The notes: a model not told the origin generated them from the sequence alone. DNA of 64,000 nt from UBA9300 sp032260385 (GCA_032260385.1 JAVVEL010000014.1:1-64000), one strand, 5' to 3'. Counted from the stretch's first letter, positions 47,243 to 56,213 are shown. Translations and numbers: made by a program.

Positions 47243-48580
47243 ATGAACGAGAACCTGGTTCCCGCACATATCCACTTCACAATGTGGTTCATCAGAATCA
47301 GGTGGATCGCTATCGGGATTCTTATTGCCGCCACAATTAGCGTCAAATACATACTTAATATATCCGTTCAGCACATATCAATCTTTATACTTGCCGCAAT
47401 ACTTATCATTCTCAATGTACTGCATAAAAGCTTCCTTTTAAAATTAAAGAAGGACAGGGGGGATGATATAATTAAAAAAATAAAGAGGGAGATTCATTTT
47501 CAGATAATAACCGATTTAATCATTCTCACAATCATTATTCATTGCTCAGGGGGGATAGAGAATCCGATCATCATATTCTATTTCTTTCATATGATAATTG
47601 CCAGTTCCATATTCTCCACATTAACAAGCTATGCTTATGCGCTTTTTATGATTCTTCTGGCAGCCTCCATGGCTATCCTGGAATGTAAGTCTGTTATTCC
47701 TCACTATCAGCTCACAGGTTTTATCACCCATGACCTATACAGTAATGTTCTTTACGTTTATGGCTCAGGGATAGTTTTTACCATCACTTCTGTTCTGATA
47801 GTCTTCCTTTCACGTATGATAATTTACAGGTCAATTAAAGCAGAGGAAACTTATGTCAGGACAAATATCGAACTCGAAAATAAAGACAGGCTTAAAAATG
47901 AGTATGTTCTCAGGGTAACACATGATATAAAAGGTCATGTTGCCGCTATTCTCAGTTGTATTGATGTTATTCGTTCGGAAACCGCAGGAACTTTGAACGA
48001 GGTGCAGACAGATTTTATCAACAGAGCTTATAAGCGAACAGAACTTTTGTCAACCTTTGTGAAAGATCTCCTTAAACTGACGAGAAAACGTCTTAAAAAA
48101 GATAAGGAATTCGAGGAATTTTTATTCAACGATTTAATAATAAAGGTTACAGAAACAGTTGAGCCACTTGCCCGGGACAAGTCAATTGATTTCACTTATT
48201 CAGTCGACAAGTCAATAGGGAAAATCACAGGCAATCCGCATACACTTGAAGAATTATTATCCAATCTTTTATTAAATTCTATAAAATACACTGCGCCGGA
48301 AGGGCATATTATTCTGAAAGTGATTGATAAACAGGATCATATTTTTACTGAGATATACGATACAGGAATCGGCATTCCGCAAGAAGATCTTTCTTTTGTC
48401 TTCGATGAATTTTACCGTGCTTCTAATGTTTCCAGAGGCTCCCAAAGCGGATCAGGCCTTGGTCTTGCCATTGTCAAACAGATAGTTGAAAACCACAAGG
48501 GTGAAATATCGGTAAGCAGCGAACTTGGATCATGGACTAAATTTACTTTTACCCTTCCCCGGAATCCTGAAAATGACTGA
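47243..48580 (+). CDS. Membrane histidine kinase
   Basis: A 445-residue sensor kinase. The N-terminal third has about six hydrophobic segments (15-190) and no large periplasmic domain, so it probably senses through the membrane. A HisKA-type H box HDIKGHVAAI (His near 226) replaces the common HELRTPL, and the ATPase boxes are SNLLLNSIKYT (N), DTGIGIPQEDL (G1) and GSGLGLAIVKQI (G2). It should phosphorylate the single-domain regulator encoded just upstream. hypC starts 141 bases further on, so a role in sensing hydrogen or redox is possible but unproved. Confidence 0.9.
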   Translation: MNENLVPAHIHFTMWFIRIRWIAIGILIAATISVKYILNISVQHISIFILAAILIILNVLHKSFLLKLKKDRGDDIIKKIKREIHFQIITDLIILTIIIHCSGGIENPIIIFYFFHMIIASSIFSTLTSYAYALFMILLAASMAILECKSVIPHYQLTGFITHDLYSNVLYVYGSGIVFTITSVLIVFLSRMIIYRSIKAEETYVRTNIELENKDRLKNEYVLRVTHDIKGHVAAILSCIDVIRSETAGTLNEVQTDFINRAYKRTELLSTFVKDLLKLTRKRLKKDKEFEEFLFNDLIIKVTETVEPLARDKSIDFTYSVDKSIGKITGNPHTLEELLSNLLLNSIKYTAPEGHIILKVIDKQDHIFTEIYDTGIGIPQEDLSFVFDEFYRASNVSRGSQSGSGLGLAIVKQIVENHKGEISVSSELGSWTKFTFTLPRNPEND

Positions 48581-48721
48581 TACTTATTTTCAAATTATTC
48601 AGGGATAAACATACAGAAACTGAAGGCGAAGCTCCGGCTTAAGAACCCTGCCTCCCTATGGTTATTATTATGAGATTACATCCATTATTATTACATTAGC
48701 AAAAAACCAAGCTTAACAGAT

Positions 48722-48943
48722 ATGTGCCTGGCAATACCCGGAAAGATAACAGCCTTCTTCGATGATAACGGCATGAAAATGGCTAAAGTGAGCTTCAGCG
48801 GTGTTATCCGAACCGTTTGTGCCGAATGGGTCCCCGAAGCGAAGATTGGAGATTACATTATATCTCATGCAGGGACGGCAATAAGCATTGTGGACCCGAA
48901 GGAGGCAGAGGAAACACTCAGCCTGCTTGATGAAATGAATTGA
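48722..48943 (+). CDS. hypC: [NiFe] hydrogenase maturation chaperone HypC
   Basis: A 73-residue chaperone of the HypC/HupF family that holds the Fe(CN)2CO group with HypD and delivers it to the hydrogenase large subunit. The essential Cys2 is present in the N-terminal MCLAIPGKI. The VPEAKIGDYIISHAG stretch of the OB-fold is conserved. It opens the hypC-hypD-hypE operon; hypD starts one base after its stop codon. Confidence 0.95.
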   Translation: MCLAIPGKITAFFDDNGMKMAKVSFSGVIRTVCAEWVPEAKIGDYIISHAGTAISIVDPKEAEETLSLLDEMN

Positions 48944-48944
48944 A

Positions 48945-50033
48945 TTGAAATATATAGACGAATACAGGGATGGGGAGATAGTCAGGAAACTGGTCGCGAA
49001 GATCGCCGGCTCAGTTACTCGGCAGTGGCGTATTATGGAGATATGCGGGGGCCAGACGCATGCCATCATGAAATATAATCTCACCGAGTTGCTTCCTCCT
49101 GAGATCATACTTATCCACGGGCCCGGCTGTCCTGTCTGCGTCACCCCCCTGGAAAAGATAGACAAAGCCCTGGCTCTTGCCTGCGAGGAGGGAACCATAC
49201 TGACCTCTTTCGGAGATATGATGAGGGTCCCCGGCTCTTCATCCGACCTGCTGAAAGCAAAGGCCGAAGGCGCCGATGTCAGGCTTGTTTATTCACCCCT
49301 GGATGCGGTCAAAACGGCCATCTCCAATCCTGACAGTAAGGTGGTCTTCTTTGCCATCGGCTTTGAAACCACTGCCCCTGCAAATGCACTTGCACTGCTA
49401 CGGGCAAACACCTTGAGATTAAACAACTTTTTCCTGCTATCCTCCCATGTTCTCGTACCACCGGCAATAAATGCCATACTGTCATCGGAAGATTCATCAA
49501 TTGACGGGCTGCTGGCACCGGGCCATGTATGTACTGTAACCGGCTATAACGATTATATTAAGCTAGCCGATGACTTCAGGGTCCCTGTAGCGGTTACCGG
49601 CTTTGAACCGGTAGATATCCTCAATGGTATACTTACTACCGTAAAAATGCTTGAATCGGGAAGAAATGAGGTGGAAAACTCATATGCCAGGTCGGTGCAA
49701 AAGGAAGGAAACAGGCATGCCCTGAAGACTATGTACGAAGTATTCGAGGTATGCGACAGGCAATGGAGAGGTATAGGCCTGATACCGGGCAGCGGATTGG
49801 ACATAAGGGAAAAATATTCAGCTTTCGACGCTGAAAAGCATTTCACCCTTAATAATATTATCTCCGAAGAACCTGGGATATGCATTGCCGGGGATGTCTT
49901 GCGCGGCACTGCCCGTCCGTCCGGCTGTCCTGCATTTGGCACTGCCTGCACTCCTGACCATCCCCTGGGCGCACCAATGGTCTCATCAGAAGGAGCCTGC
50001 GCGGCGTATTATCAATATAAATCACAAAACTGA
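48945..50033 (+). CDS. hypD: [NiFe] hydrogenase maturation protein HypD
   Basis: A 362-residue 4Fe-4S protein that, with HypC, assembles the Fe(CN)2CO group. Conserved Cys motifs are seen: ICGGQTHA, GPGCPVCVTP and the C-terminal GCPAFGTACTPDHPLGA. The start is TTG at 48945 (TTGAAATATATAGAC); it directly follows the hypC stop and matches the family N-terminus MKYIDEYRD. There is no ATG until residue 31. The hypE gene starts 2 bases after its stop. Confidence 0.95.
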   Translation: MKYIDEYRDGEIVRKLVAKIAGSVTRQWRIMEICGGQTHAIMKYNLTELLPPEIILIHGPGCPVCVTPLEKIDKALALACEEGTILTSFGDMMRVPGSSSDLLKAKAEGADVRLVYSPLDAVKTAISNPDSKVVFFAIGFETTAPANALALLRANTLRLNNFFLLSSHVLVPPAINAILSSEDSSIDGLLAPGHVCTVTGYNDYIKLADDFRVPVAVTGFEPVDILNGILTTVKMLESGRNEVENSYARSVQKEGNRHALKTMYEVFEVCDRQWRGIGLIPGSGLDIREKYSAFDAEKHFTLNNIISEEPGICIAGDVLRGTARPSGCPAFGTACTPDHPLGAPMVSSEGACAAYYQYKSQN

Positions 50034-50035
50034 CC

Positions 50036-51067
50036 ATGGAAATCAGCTGCCCCAAACCATATAATGAATACGATAAAATAGTGCTTGCCCATGGCAGCGG
50101 GGGCAAGCTGTCTGACCGGCTTATACGGGATATTATTATTACAGAGCTTGGCGACAACTACATAGATTCAGCCCACGACGGGGCCGTTCTTGACATCCCC
50201 GGAAAGCTGGCATTCACTACTGACTCCTTTGTAGTCACGCCCCTGTTTTTCCCCGGTGGCGATATAGGTCACCTGGCGGTGAACGGAACAGTGAACGATC
50301 TCGTTTGCTGCGGTGCCATACCCCTGTATCTTTCCCTTTCCCTCATTATAGAGGAAGGACTGCTCATCGGCGAACTGGCATCTGTCATATCATCAGTGGC
50401 AAAAGCAGCCTCCGCGGCAGGAGTCAGGATTGTTACCGGTGATACCAAGGTTGTTGAAAAAGGTAAAGCCGACAAAGTATTTATAAATACCACCGGTGTG
50501 GGTTCGATCCCGGCAAACAGGTCCATTTCCCCTTATCGCTGTGCTGAAGGCGATGCAGTTATTATCACCGGGAACATAGCAGACCACGGCATTGCAATAC
50601 TATCGACACGCGAGGGTTTAAGTTTTGAGTCCCCCCTCAGCAGTGATTGTGCCCCGATGAATGAGATTGCGGAATTGATCTTTTCCGTCACAAACGATAT
50701 TCATGTCATGCGTGATCCCACCAGGGGGGGTGTTGCCAGTGCTCTCAACGAGATAAGCCGGGTAGCGGGAAAAGAAATCATTATCGACGAAAACAGCCTG
50801 CCGCTTAATCCGTTGGTCAAAGGAGCATGTGAGATTATGGGCTTTGATCCCCTATACCTGGCCAACGAAGGTAAACTGCTGGTCTTTCTCCCGGCCAGGC
50901 ATGCAGAAAAGGTGGTCATGTCAATACGCAAACACCCGCTAGGGAAAGAGGCGGCAATAATAGGTAATGTTACGGGAGGGGAAGCCTCCGTTAAGATGAA
51001 GACACTTGTCGGGTCAACCCGCATAGTTGATATGATAAGCGGGGAGCAGTTACCCCGCATTTGCTAA
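50036..51067 (+). CDS. hypE: [NiFe] hydrogenase maturation carbamoyl dehydratase HypE
   Basis: A 343-residue AIRS-superfamily enzyme that dehydrates the thiocarbamate on its own C-terminal cysteine to a thiocyanate, the source of the cyanide ligands. The sequence ends with the required PRIC. The ATP-binding HGSGGKLSDRLI, DGAVLD and MRDPTRGGVA motifs are present. Its last 18 bases overlap the end of hypB on the other strand, so the C-terminal Cys codon lies inside hypB antisense. It is third in the hypC-D-E operon. Confidence 0.96.
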   Translation: MEISCPKPYNEYDKIVLAHGSGGKLSDRLIRDIIITELGDNYIDSAHDGAVLDIPGKLAFTTDSFVVTPLFFPGGDIGHLAVNGTVNDLVCCGAIPLYLSLSLIIEEGLLIGELASVISSVAKAASAAGVRIVTGDTKVVEKGKADKVFINTTGVGSIPANRSISPYRCAEGDAVIITGNIADHGIAILSTREGLSFESPLSSDCAPMNEIAELIFSVTNDIHVMRDPTRGGVASALNEISRVAGKEIIIDENSLPLNPLVKGACEIMGFDPLYLANEGKLLVFLPARHAEKVVMSIRKHPLGKEAAIIGNVTGGEASVKMKTLVGSTRIVDMISGEQLPRIC

Positions 51068-51868
51068 GAGCCATTTATACCACTCGTCCATACCTTTCCC
51101 GCTAAGGGCTGACACTTCAAGGAATTTTAAGCGGCCGTTTACCTTGAGCCCGTTCTCAATTGCCGTTTCCACCTTGAAATTCACGTATGGCAGAAGGTCG
51201 GTCTTGTTGATAATGCAAAGCTGTGAGGTCCTGAACATACCGGGGTATTTCAGGGGTTTATCCTCCCCTTCCGTAACACTCATCATCACTATCCTTGTCA
51301 TCTCCCCCAGGTCGAACATCGCGGGACATATAAGATTGCCAACATTTTCAATCAGTATCACTGACCCGTTCTGCGGGTTGAATTCCTTCACTGCCCTGTT
51401 AACCATTGCTGCATCAAGGTGGCAGGCATTACCCGTGTTAACCTGTACTACCGGGACACCTGTGGCGCTTATCCTGTCAGCATCCCGGCTGGTATGCTGG
51501 TCCCCTTCAATAACATAAAAACTCCTTTTCTCCCTGAGGTCGGCCAGCGTCCGTTCCAGGAGGGTAGTCTTACCGGAACCCGGTGAACTCATTATGTTGA
51601 TCGCATATATATTCTTTGCCTCGAAGTAACCCCTGGTCCTTTCAGCCATACGCTTGTTGATGTCAAGGATGTCCCTGCCAACAGGTATGGTAAGCTGCTC
51701 CCCGTGTGAATGATCGTGGTTGTGATCATGATCGTGTGAATGATCGTGGTTGTGATCATGATCGTGTGAATGATCGTGGTTGTGATCATGATCGTGTGAA
51801 TGATCGTGATTGTGATCATGATGATGATCAATACCTGAAATATCTCCGCATCCGCATGTATCGCACAT
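51050..51868 (-). CDS. hypB: [NiFe] hydrogenase nickel-insertion GTPase HypB
   Basis: A 272-residue GTPase that delivers nickel to the large subunit together with HypA. An N-terminal Cys site (CDTCGCG) is followed by a very His-rich stretch (about 17-57) built from four 10-residue repeats, a nickel store. The G-domain has the P-loop GSPGSGKTTLLE, ENVGNLICP as the Mg/switch region and INKTDLLPYV. The His/Cys metal sites are intact. It is the last gene of the long minus-strand hydrogenase operon and overlaps hypE by 18 bases. Confidence 0.96.
   Translation of the reverse strand: MCDTCGCGDISGIDHHHDHNHDHSHDHDHNHDHSHDHDHNHDHSHDHDHNHDHSHGEQLTIPVGRDILDINKRMAERTRGYFEAKNIYAINIMSSPGSGKTTLLERTLADLREKRSFYVIEGDQHTSRDADRISATGVPVVQVNTGNACHLDAAMVNRAVKEFNPQNGSVILIENVGNLICPAMFDLGEMTRIVMMSVTEGEDKPLKYPGMFRTSQLCIINKTDLLPYVNFKVETAIENGLKVNGRLKFLEVSALSGKGMDEWYKWLLANAG
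51704..51823 (-). repeat. Four 30-bp tandem repeats in hypB
   Basis: A 30-base unit occurs four times with perfect or near-perfect identity (one A/G change in the fourth). On the minus strand each unit encodes ten residues of alternating His, Asp, Asn and Ser (unit pattern HDHNHDHSHD). The copy number could change by slippage without a frameshift. Confidence 0.95.
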
Positions 51869-51881
51869 AAGTATTAATTTT

Positions 51882-52220
51882 TCAGATTGTTATTGATTTC
51901 ACTCTCAACTCATTTCCTCCTATTATCTTCAGGTCTGTCGAACCACAGCTACCACATGAGCCCATAAAACTTTCAAAAGGGAATTCATAGGCACAATCAT
52001 TGCATTTCCCCACTCCGCCAGGCTTTTCTATTGTTACAGTGGCCTTATCGATCACCGTTCCGGGGGCAAGGGCTTCAAGGGCAAAGCTTAGCGATTCATA
52101 CTCTATCCCTGCCAGGAGGCCAATTTCCAGCTTAACTTCCTGAACAGTTCCACTGCCTGCCTTCCCGGCCTCAGCTGTAACGATGTCAATAATATTTCCT
52201 GCTACTGTTAATTCATGCAT
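51882..52220 (-). CDS. hypA: [NiFe] hydrogenase nickel chaperone HypA
   Basis: A 112-residue nickel- and zinc-binding protein that works with HypB. I start at the ATG at 52220 because the mature protein must begin MHEL, with the nickel ligand His2; the frame could run four codons further to 52232 but that would bury His2. The zinc site is CNDC and, 16 residues on, CGSCGS. It follows the hypF stop by 8 bases and precedes hypB by 13 bases. Confidence 0.95.
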   Translation of the reverse strand: MHELTVAGNIIDIVTAEAGKAGSGTVQEVKLEIGLLAGIEYESLSFALEALAPGTVIDKATVTIEKPGGVGKCNDCAYEFPFESFMGSCGSCGSTDLKIIGGNELRVKSITI

Positions 52221-52228
52221 GGTTATTA

Positions 52229-54499
52229 TCATATTAAGCCGGCATTCCTGCGGGCTGCAGCAACAGCCACCTGACCCAGTGCAAGCCCACCGTCATTTAC
52301 CGGCACATGCCTGTGATAATATACGGAAAATTTCTCATCCTTTAATTCTCTTATGAGCTTCTCCGTGAGATACCTGTTCTGGAAGGTCCCCCCGGAAAGG
52401 ACAATGTCTTTAAGCCCTGACCTGTCTGAAACATACCTTATACCATCCATAATGGCCATGGCTACTGTATTATGAAACCTGGCAGATATATCACCCGGGC
52501 TTACACCTTCCTTCATCTCATAAACTATTTCCCTTATTGCCTTTCTAAAAGACACTGCATCTTTGTCGATATCATATTCATAATGTGAATTTATTCCCCT
52601 CCTTACAGCCGATTCCAGTCTCATAGGAGCTTCTGAATGGAATTTTGAAGTATAGCAAAGGCCCGTGATTGATGCAACTGCATCAAACAACCTGCCTGCA
52701 CTTGAATAATAAGCAGTATTGATTCCTTTATCCACAAGTTCCTTGTAAAGGCGTAATTGTCCATGTCCGGTTTTCTTTATCAACGGCATGTCATCAGTGA
52801 TTTCATCCTCTCCAAGGTATTTTATGAGATATGATAAACCTGACCTCCATGGCTCACTGGAAGCACAATCTCCACCGGCTACAGGTACATAATCAAAGTG
52901 CAAAACACGTTTAAAATCGCGTAAATCAGCAATTATAAACTCTCCGCCCCATATTTTGCCGTCACTTCCCAGTCCAATCCCGTCCATAACCACTCCTATC
53001 ACTTTGTCCTTAATATTATTTTCAGCCATACAGGAAGCAATATGTGCATGGTGGTGTTGAACCGTGATAAGGGGTACAGCCTCTTCCCCTGCTATTTTTT
53101 CAGCAAATACCGATGACAGGTAATCGGGATGCAGGTCACGCGCCACCAGGCGGGGACTGAACCTGAACATCCCGGAGAAACGCTTGTAGGCAGTGTTGTA
53201 GAATTCCAGTGTTGAGGCGTTTTTAAGATCGCCGATATGCTGGCTGAGGATGAGGTTTTTCCCCTTACCCATCCCGAAGCAGTTTGTCAGTTCCGCTCCT
53301 GCCCCGAATATCCCTTCTGCATTAAAATCAATCTTAACGGGTGTAGGGGCATATCCTCTCGAGCGTCTAATTATCCTGACATCACCGGCTATGAACCGTC
53401 CAACAGAATCATCTGTTCTGTTATATATTTCACGACTGTACATAACAACGGCATCAGTAATACTTCCGAGTTTAAGCCGGGCTTCTTCATCATCGGTAAT
53501 AACTGGTTCGTCGGTCAGGTTGGCACTGGTAAATACAATCACCCCTGTTTTCAGCTTCCCGAAAAGAAGATAATGAAAAGGCATATAAGGCAATATCACC
53601 CCTACAGTGTCCAGTCCGTTTGAAACCGATGCTGCAACAACATTTCTGCTTTCCATTATCACCACTGGCCTCTGCCATGATTGCAATGCTTCAAGTTCTT
53701 CAGGTCCCGGCCGTGCTATTTCCTTTACATGATCCTCATTACGGCACATAACGGCAAAAGGCTTATCTTCCCTTCCTTTAGCTTTCCGTAGAAGGGCAAC
53801 AGTTTTTTCATTCATCGCATCGCATACAAGGTGATAGCCACCTGTTCCTTTCAGGGCCAGTATACCGCCATCATCAATAAGTTGAGCTGACTGCCGGATT
53901 ATATCACTGATACCCTTAACCTCGACTTCACCTGTTAACATAGTGTAGACTGGGCCGCAATTATTACAGGCAACCGGCTGTGCATGAAAACGTCTGTCAA
54001 GCGGGTCATGATATTCTCTCCTGCAGCGCTCACACATCTCAAAAGGCTCCATGCTTGTCATGGGCCTGTCATAGGGCACTCCCTTAATTATGGAAAACCT
54101 GGGGCCACAATTTGTGCAATTAATCAGGGGGTATGCTATCCTGTGTTCCTGCCCTTCCATGTCGGCCAGGCAGTCGTCGCATACAGCTATGTCGGGGCTG
54201 ATGCGTGTAACCTCTTCCGACAGGTTATGGCTGGTTATTATCGAAAAACCTTCAAAAACCTCCGGTCGGATTTCATTTACACTGACTGATTCAACCTGTG
54301 CCTGAACAGGAGCTTCAGACCATATCCTGTCAACAAATCTATCCGGTGAACCATTGTAACAATTAAGCATCACCCTGACTCCCCTGTTAATGTTCTCAAC
54401 TGTCCCTTCGAGTCCCATGGATGATGCCAGTTTATAAACAAAGGGTCTGAATCCGACCCCCTGAACAAGACCTTCTATTTCAATCATGAAGGTTTTCAT
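52229..54499 (-). CDS. hypF: [NiFe] hydrogenase carbamoyltransferase HypF
   Basis: A 756-residue enzyme that makes the carbamoyl-adenylate used by HypE. Domains in order: acylphosphatase (GLVQGVGFRPFVYKLA, about 1-90), two zinc-finger units with CDDCLAD, CTNCGP, CERCRREY and CNNCGP (about 105-185), a YrdC-like domain (about 200-380) and a Kae1-like domain with the metal-site HHHAHIASC and VVMDGIGLGSDGKIWGGE (about 400-756). Length is normal. It lies 15 bases after the maturation protease gene. Confidence 0.96.
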   Translation of the reverse strand: MKTFMIEIEGLVQGVGFRPFVYKLASSMGLEGTVENINRGVRVMLNCYNGSPDRFVDRIWSEAPVQAQVESVSVNEIRPEVFEGFSIITSHNLSEEVTRISPDIAVCDDCLADMEGQEHRIAYPLINCTNCGPRFSIIKGVPYDRPMTSMEPFEMCERCRREYHDPLDRRFHAQPVACNNCGPVYTMLTGEVEVKGISDIIRQSAQLIDDGGILALKGTGGYHLVCDAMNEKTVALLRKAKGREDKPFAVMCRNEDHVKEIARPGPEELEALQSWQRPVVIMESRNVVAASVSNGLDTVGVILPYMPFHYLLFGKLKTGVIVFTSANLTDEPVITDDEEARLKLGSITDAVVMYSREIYNRTDDSVGRFIAGDVRIIRRSRGYAPTPVKIDFNAEGIFGAGAELTNCFGMGKGKNLILSQHIGDLKNASTLEFYNTAYKRFSGMFRFSPRLVARDLHPDYLSSVFAEKIAGEEAVPLITVQHHHAHIASCMAENNIKDKVIGVVMDGIGLGSDGKIWGGEFIIADLRDFKRVLHFDYVPVAGGDCASSEPWRSGLSYLIKYLGEDEITDDMPLIKKTGHGQLRLYKELVDKGINTAYYSSAGRLFDAVASITGLCYTSKFHSEAPMRLESAVRRGINSHYEYDIDKDAVSFRKAIREIVYEMKEGVSPGDISARFHNTVAMAIMDGIRYVSDRSGLKDIVLSGGTFQNRYLTEKLIRELKDEKFSVYYHRHVPVNDGGLALGQVAVAAARRNAGLI

Positions 54500-54514
54500 G
54501 GCATTAATATATGT

Positions 54515-54985
54515 TCACTGCTTTATTTGCGAATATATTATATCATTTATCAGTTTAATAATTTCATCCGATGCTTTTTTTACCGCCGGTGTCATATTTT
54601 CACCTACTCTCAGATCTGCCGGTTGCACACCAATTACATGGACTTCCATTTTCAGGTGGTCAGCCACTCTGCGCAGTGAAATATTATGACTTGAAACATC
54701 AAACTCATGAATTTGTCCGATTGGCACCAGCCCCGAGTAGCCCGGTTCCCGGTTAAAGTCAATACAATCGGCTATAATAAGTCTATCCGGGGCCAGGGAG
54801 TTAATCTTGCTGATATAATTTTCGATGCTTGCCTCCACCAGTAATTTGGAATATTGGCCAACTGCCTTAATTCCGGATACGATGTACACTCCTGCACCAT
54901 CATCACGCCTCAGCACATTACCAACGCCCGCAAACAGTATTTTTGAACCGTTGCGGCATAGTATTTTCTTTACTTTCCCCTTCAC
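54515..54985 (-). CDS. [NiFe] hydrogenase maturation protease (HycI/HyaD family)
   Basis: A 156-residue endopeptidase that removes the C-terminal extension of the large subunit once nickel is in. The family motif GVGNVLRRDDGAG is present with its Asp/Glu-type metal ligands, and a further Asp lies in IADCIDF. The start is GTG at 54985, which abuts the stop of the ferredoxin-subunit gene. Its presence in the operon fits the predicted 34-residue tail of the large subunit encoded here, so the substrate is almost certainly that protein. Confidence 0.92.
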   Translation of the reverse strand: MKGKVKKILCRNGSKILFAGVGNVLRRDDGAGVYIVSGIKAVGQYSKLLVEASIENYISKINSLAPDRLIIADCIDFNREPGYSGLVPIGQIHEFDVSSHNISLRRVADHLKMEVHVIGVQPADLRVGENMTPAVKKASDEIIKLINDIIYSQIKQ

Positions 54986-55594
54986 CTATTGCAGCATTTT
55001 TACCTGTATACTCCTCTGACAGTTAGGGCACATTATATTAAACATATCCTTCCTCTTCAGTTCATCCTGTATCTCCACTTCTGCCGACGCCGGATCTTCA
55101 ATGAAGGCCTGGTTGACGACGTGCAGGGCCAGGGTGGATGAATATCCTTTTGTGCCCAGCTTACCAAAGAGGTACTCAACATGTTCCTTTGTTGTTATAA
55201 CCCCGCCGCAGTGGGAGCAGATAAGAAGCTCCCGTGTCTGTGTCTCAACAGTCTTACCACGGTCAAACACGCCCATATCATAAATCATGTTTGACAGTTT
55301 CACACCTTTCCCTGTGATACAAAAGGCCTCACACTGTCCACAGAAAATACATCTGCCATAGTCCCTTGTGATGGTGCGTATGCCTGATTGTGCGTCATCA
55401 GAGACGCTTATTGCGCATGGGGGGCACACGTTGGCGCAGGACATGCAACCCACGCACCCGTCTTCATTGACAAGCGGCTTGCCCCTGAACTTCTCTTCCG
55501 GTATATGCTCCCTGGCAGGGAAAGAGGTTGTATAAGCAGGTGTAAACAATGAAACAACCGCTTCCCTAAGCTCCCGTAATTTTGGATATTTCAT
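54986..55594 (-). CDS. HycF/MbhN-like 4Fe-4S subunit of the hydrogenase
   Basis: A 202-residue ferredoxin-like subunit that would take electrons from reduced ferredoxin and pass them to the small subunit. Two 4Fe-4S sites are seen: CVGCMSCANVCPPC (about 45-58) and CIFCGQCEAFC (about 82-92), the first extended by an extra Cys. The C-terminal part carries two more pairs, CSHCGG and CPNC, about 70 residues apart, a layout known from E. coli HycF and likely to bind a metal. This makes it HycF-like rather than a short NuoI-type ferredoxin. It follows the MnhG gene by 6 bases. Confidence 0.88.
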   Translation of the reverse strand: MKYPKLRELREAVVSLFTPAYTTSFPAREHIPEEKFRGKPLVNEDGCVGCMSCANVCPPCAISVSDDAQSGIRTITRDYGRCIFCGQCEAFCITGKGVKLSNMIYDMGVFDRGKTVETQTRELLICSHCGGVITTKEHVEYLFGKLGTKGYSSTLALHVVNQAFIEDPASAEVEIQDELKRKDMFNIMCPNCQRSIQVKMLQ

Positions 55595-55600
55595 TTTCTC

Positions 55601-55957
55601 TTATAATTTTTCTGTGCTTTCTTCTTCATTCTCCTCCGTATCATCCCTGTAATGGTCAACCACACTCTTCTTCCACATCCTGAATCCTGATATATGTGAG
55701 CCCTTCAGCAATGCATGGGCCCCTGATGTTGATGTAAAGAAGAGAACCGGTATTGCTATCAGGGCCTTGATGCCAATATCATTAAATCCGTATCTGATAA
55801 GGAGGCTCAGCAGGATACAGCATGCTCCCAGGGTGACACATTTGGTTGCAGACTGTAACCTGTTGTAAATATCGGGAAGCCGGATAAGTCCCAGACATCC
55901 GAAAAAACTGAACGACAGGCCAATGCCTATCAGTATATTGCTTATTATCTCATTCAT
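55601..55957 (-). CDS. mnhG: MnhG/MrpG-like antiporter subunit
   Basis: A 118-residue membrane protein with three helices (about 5-24, 39-58, 63-82). The Mrp-G signature is present: LGLIRLPDIYNRLQSATK and the later FTSTSGAHALL. It belongs to the Mrp-type cation/proton antiporter module of the hydrogenase. It overlaps the MnhF gene by eight bases and precedes the HycF-like gene. A charged, acidic tail of about 25 residues is somewhat unusual. Confidence 0.9.
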   Translation of the reverse strand: MNEIISNILIGIGLSFSFFGCLGLIRLPDIYNRLQSATKCVTLGACCILLSLLIRYGFNDIGIKALIAIPVLFFTSTSGAHALLKGSHISGFRMWKKSVVDHYRDDTEENEEESTEKL

Positions 55958-56213
55958 TTAACTTCCTCCTTTCCAGGTATTTTGCCATAGTTAGAGTACC
56001 AATGAAACTCAGGATAATCCAGGCTATCCCTATATCTATGAGAAAGGACCTTCCTGTCCTGATCGCCAGCAACATGCATATACCGACAACAATTATTCCC
56101 ATTATATCAATGGCCACAACCCTGTCGGCAACGGTAGGTCCGAGTATGATACGCAGCAGACACAGAGCCACCAGGGCGATAAGGAACCATAAGCTAAAAT
56201 CAATCCATTCCAT
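55950..56213 (-). CDS. mnhF: MnhF/MrpF-like antiporter subunit
   Basis: An 87-residue protein with three membrane helices; the family pattern RIILGPTVADRVVAIDIMG is clear. It shares one base with the MnhE stop (TAATG) and overlaps MnhG, so the three are translationally coupled. Role: part of the cation-translocating membrane arm. Confidence 0.92.
   Translation of the reverse strand: MEWIDFSLWFLIALVALCLLRIILGPTVADRVVAIDIMGIIVVGICMLLAIRTGRSFLIDIGIAWIILSFIGTLTMAKYLERRKLNE

Noticed and set aside
51704..51823. Evenly spaced 30-bp repeats looked like a CRISPR array
   Set aside because: The repeats are directly adjacent with no spacers and lie in frame inside hypB, encoding a His-rich tract.
53237..53623. 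Long antisense frames over hypF and other genes
   Set aside because: They mirror strong codon bias in real genes and show no family features.
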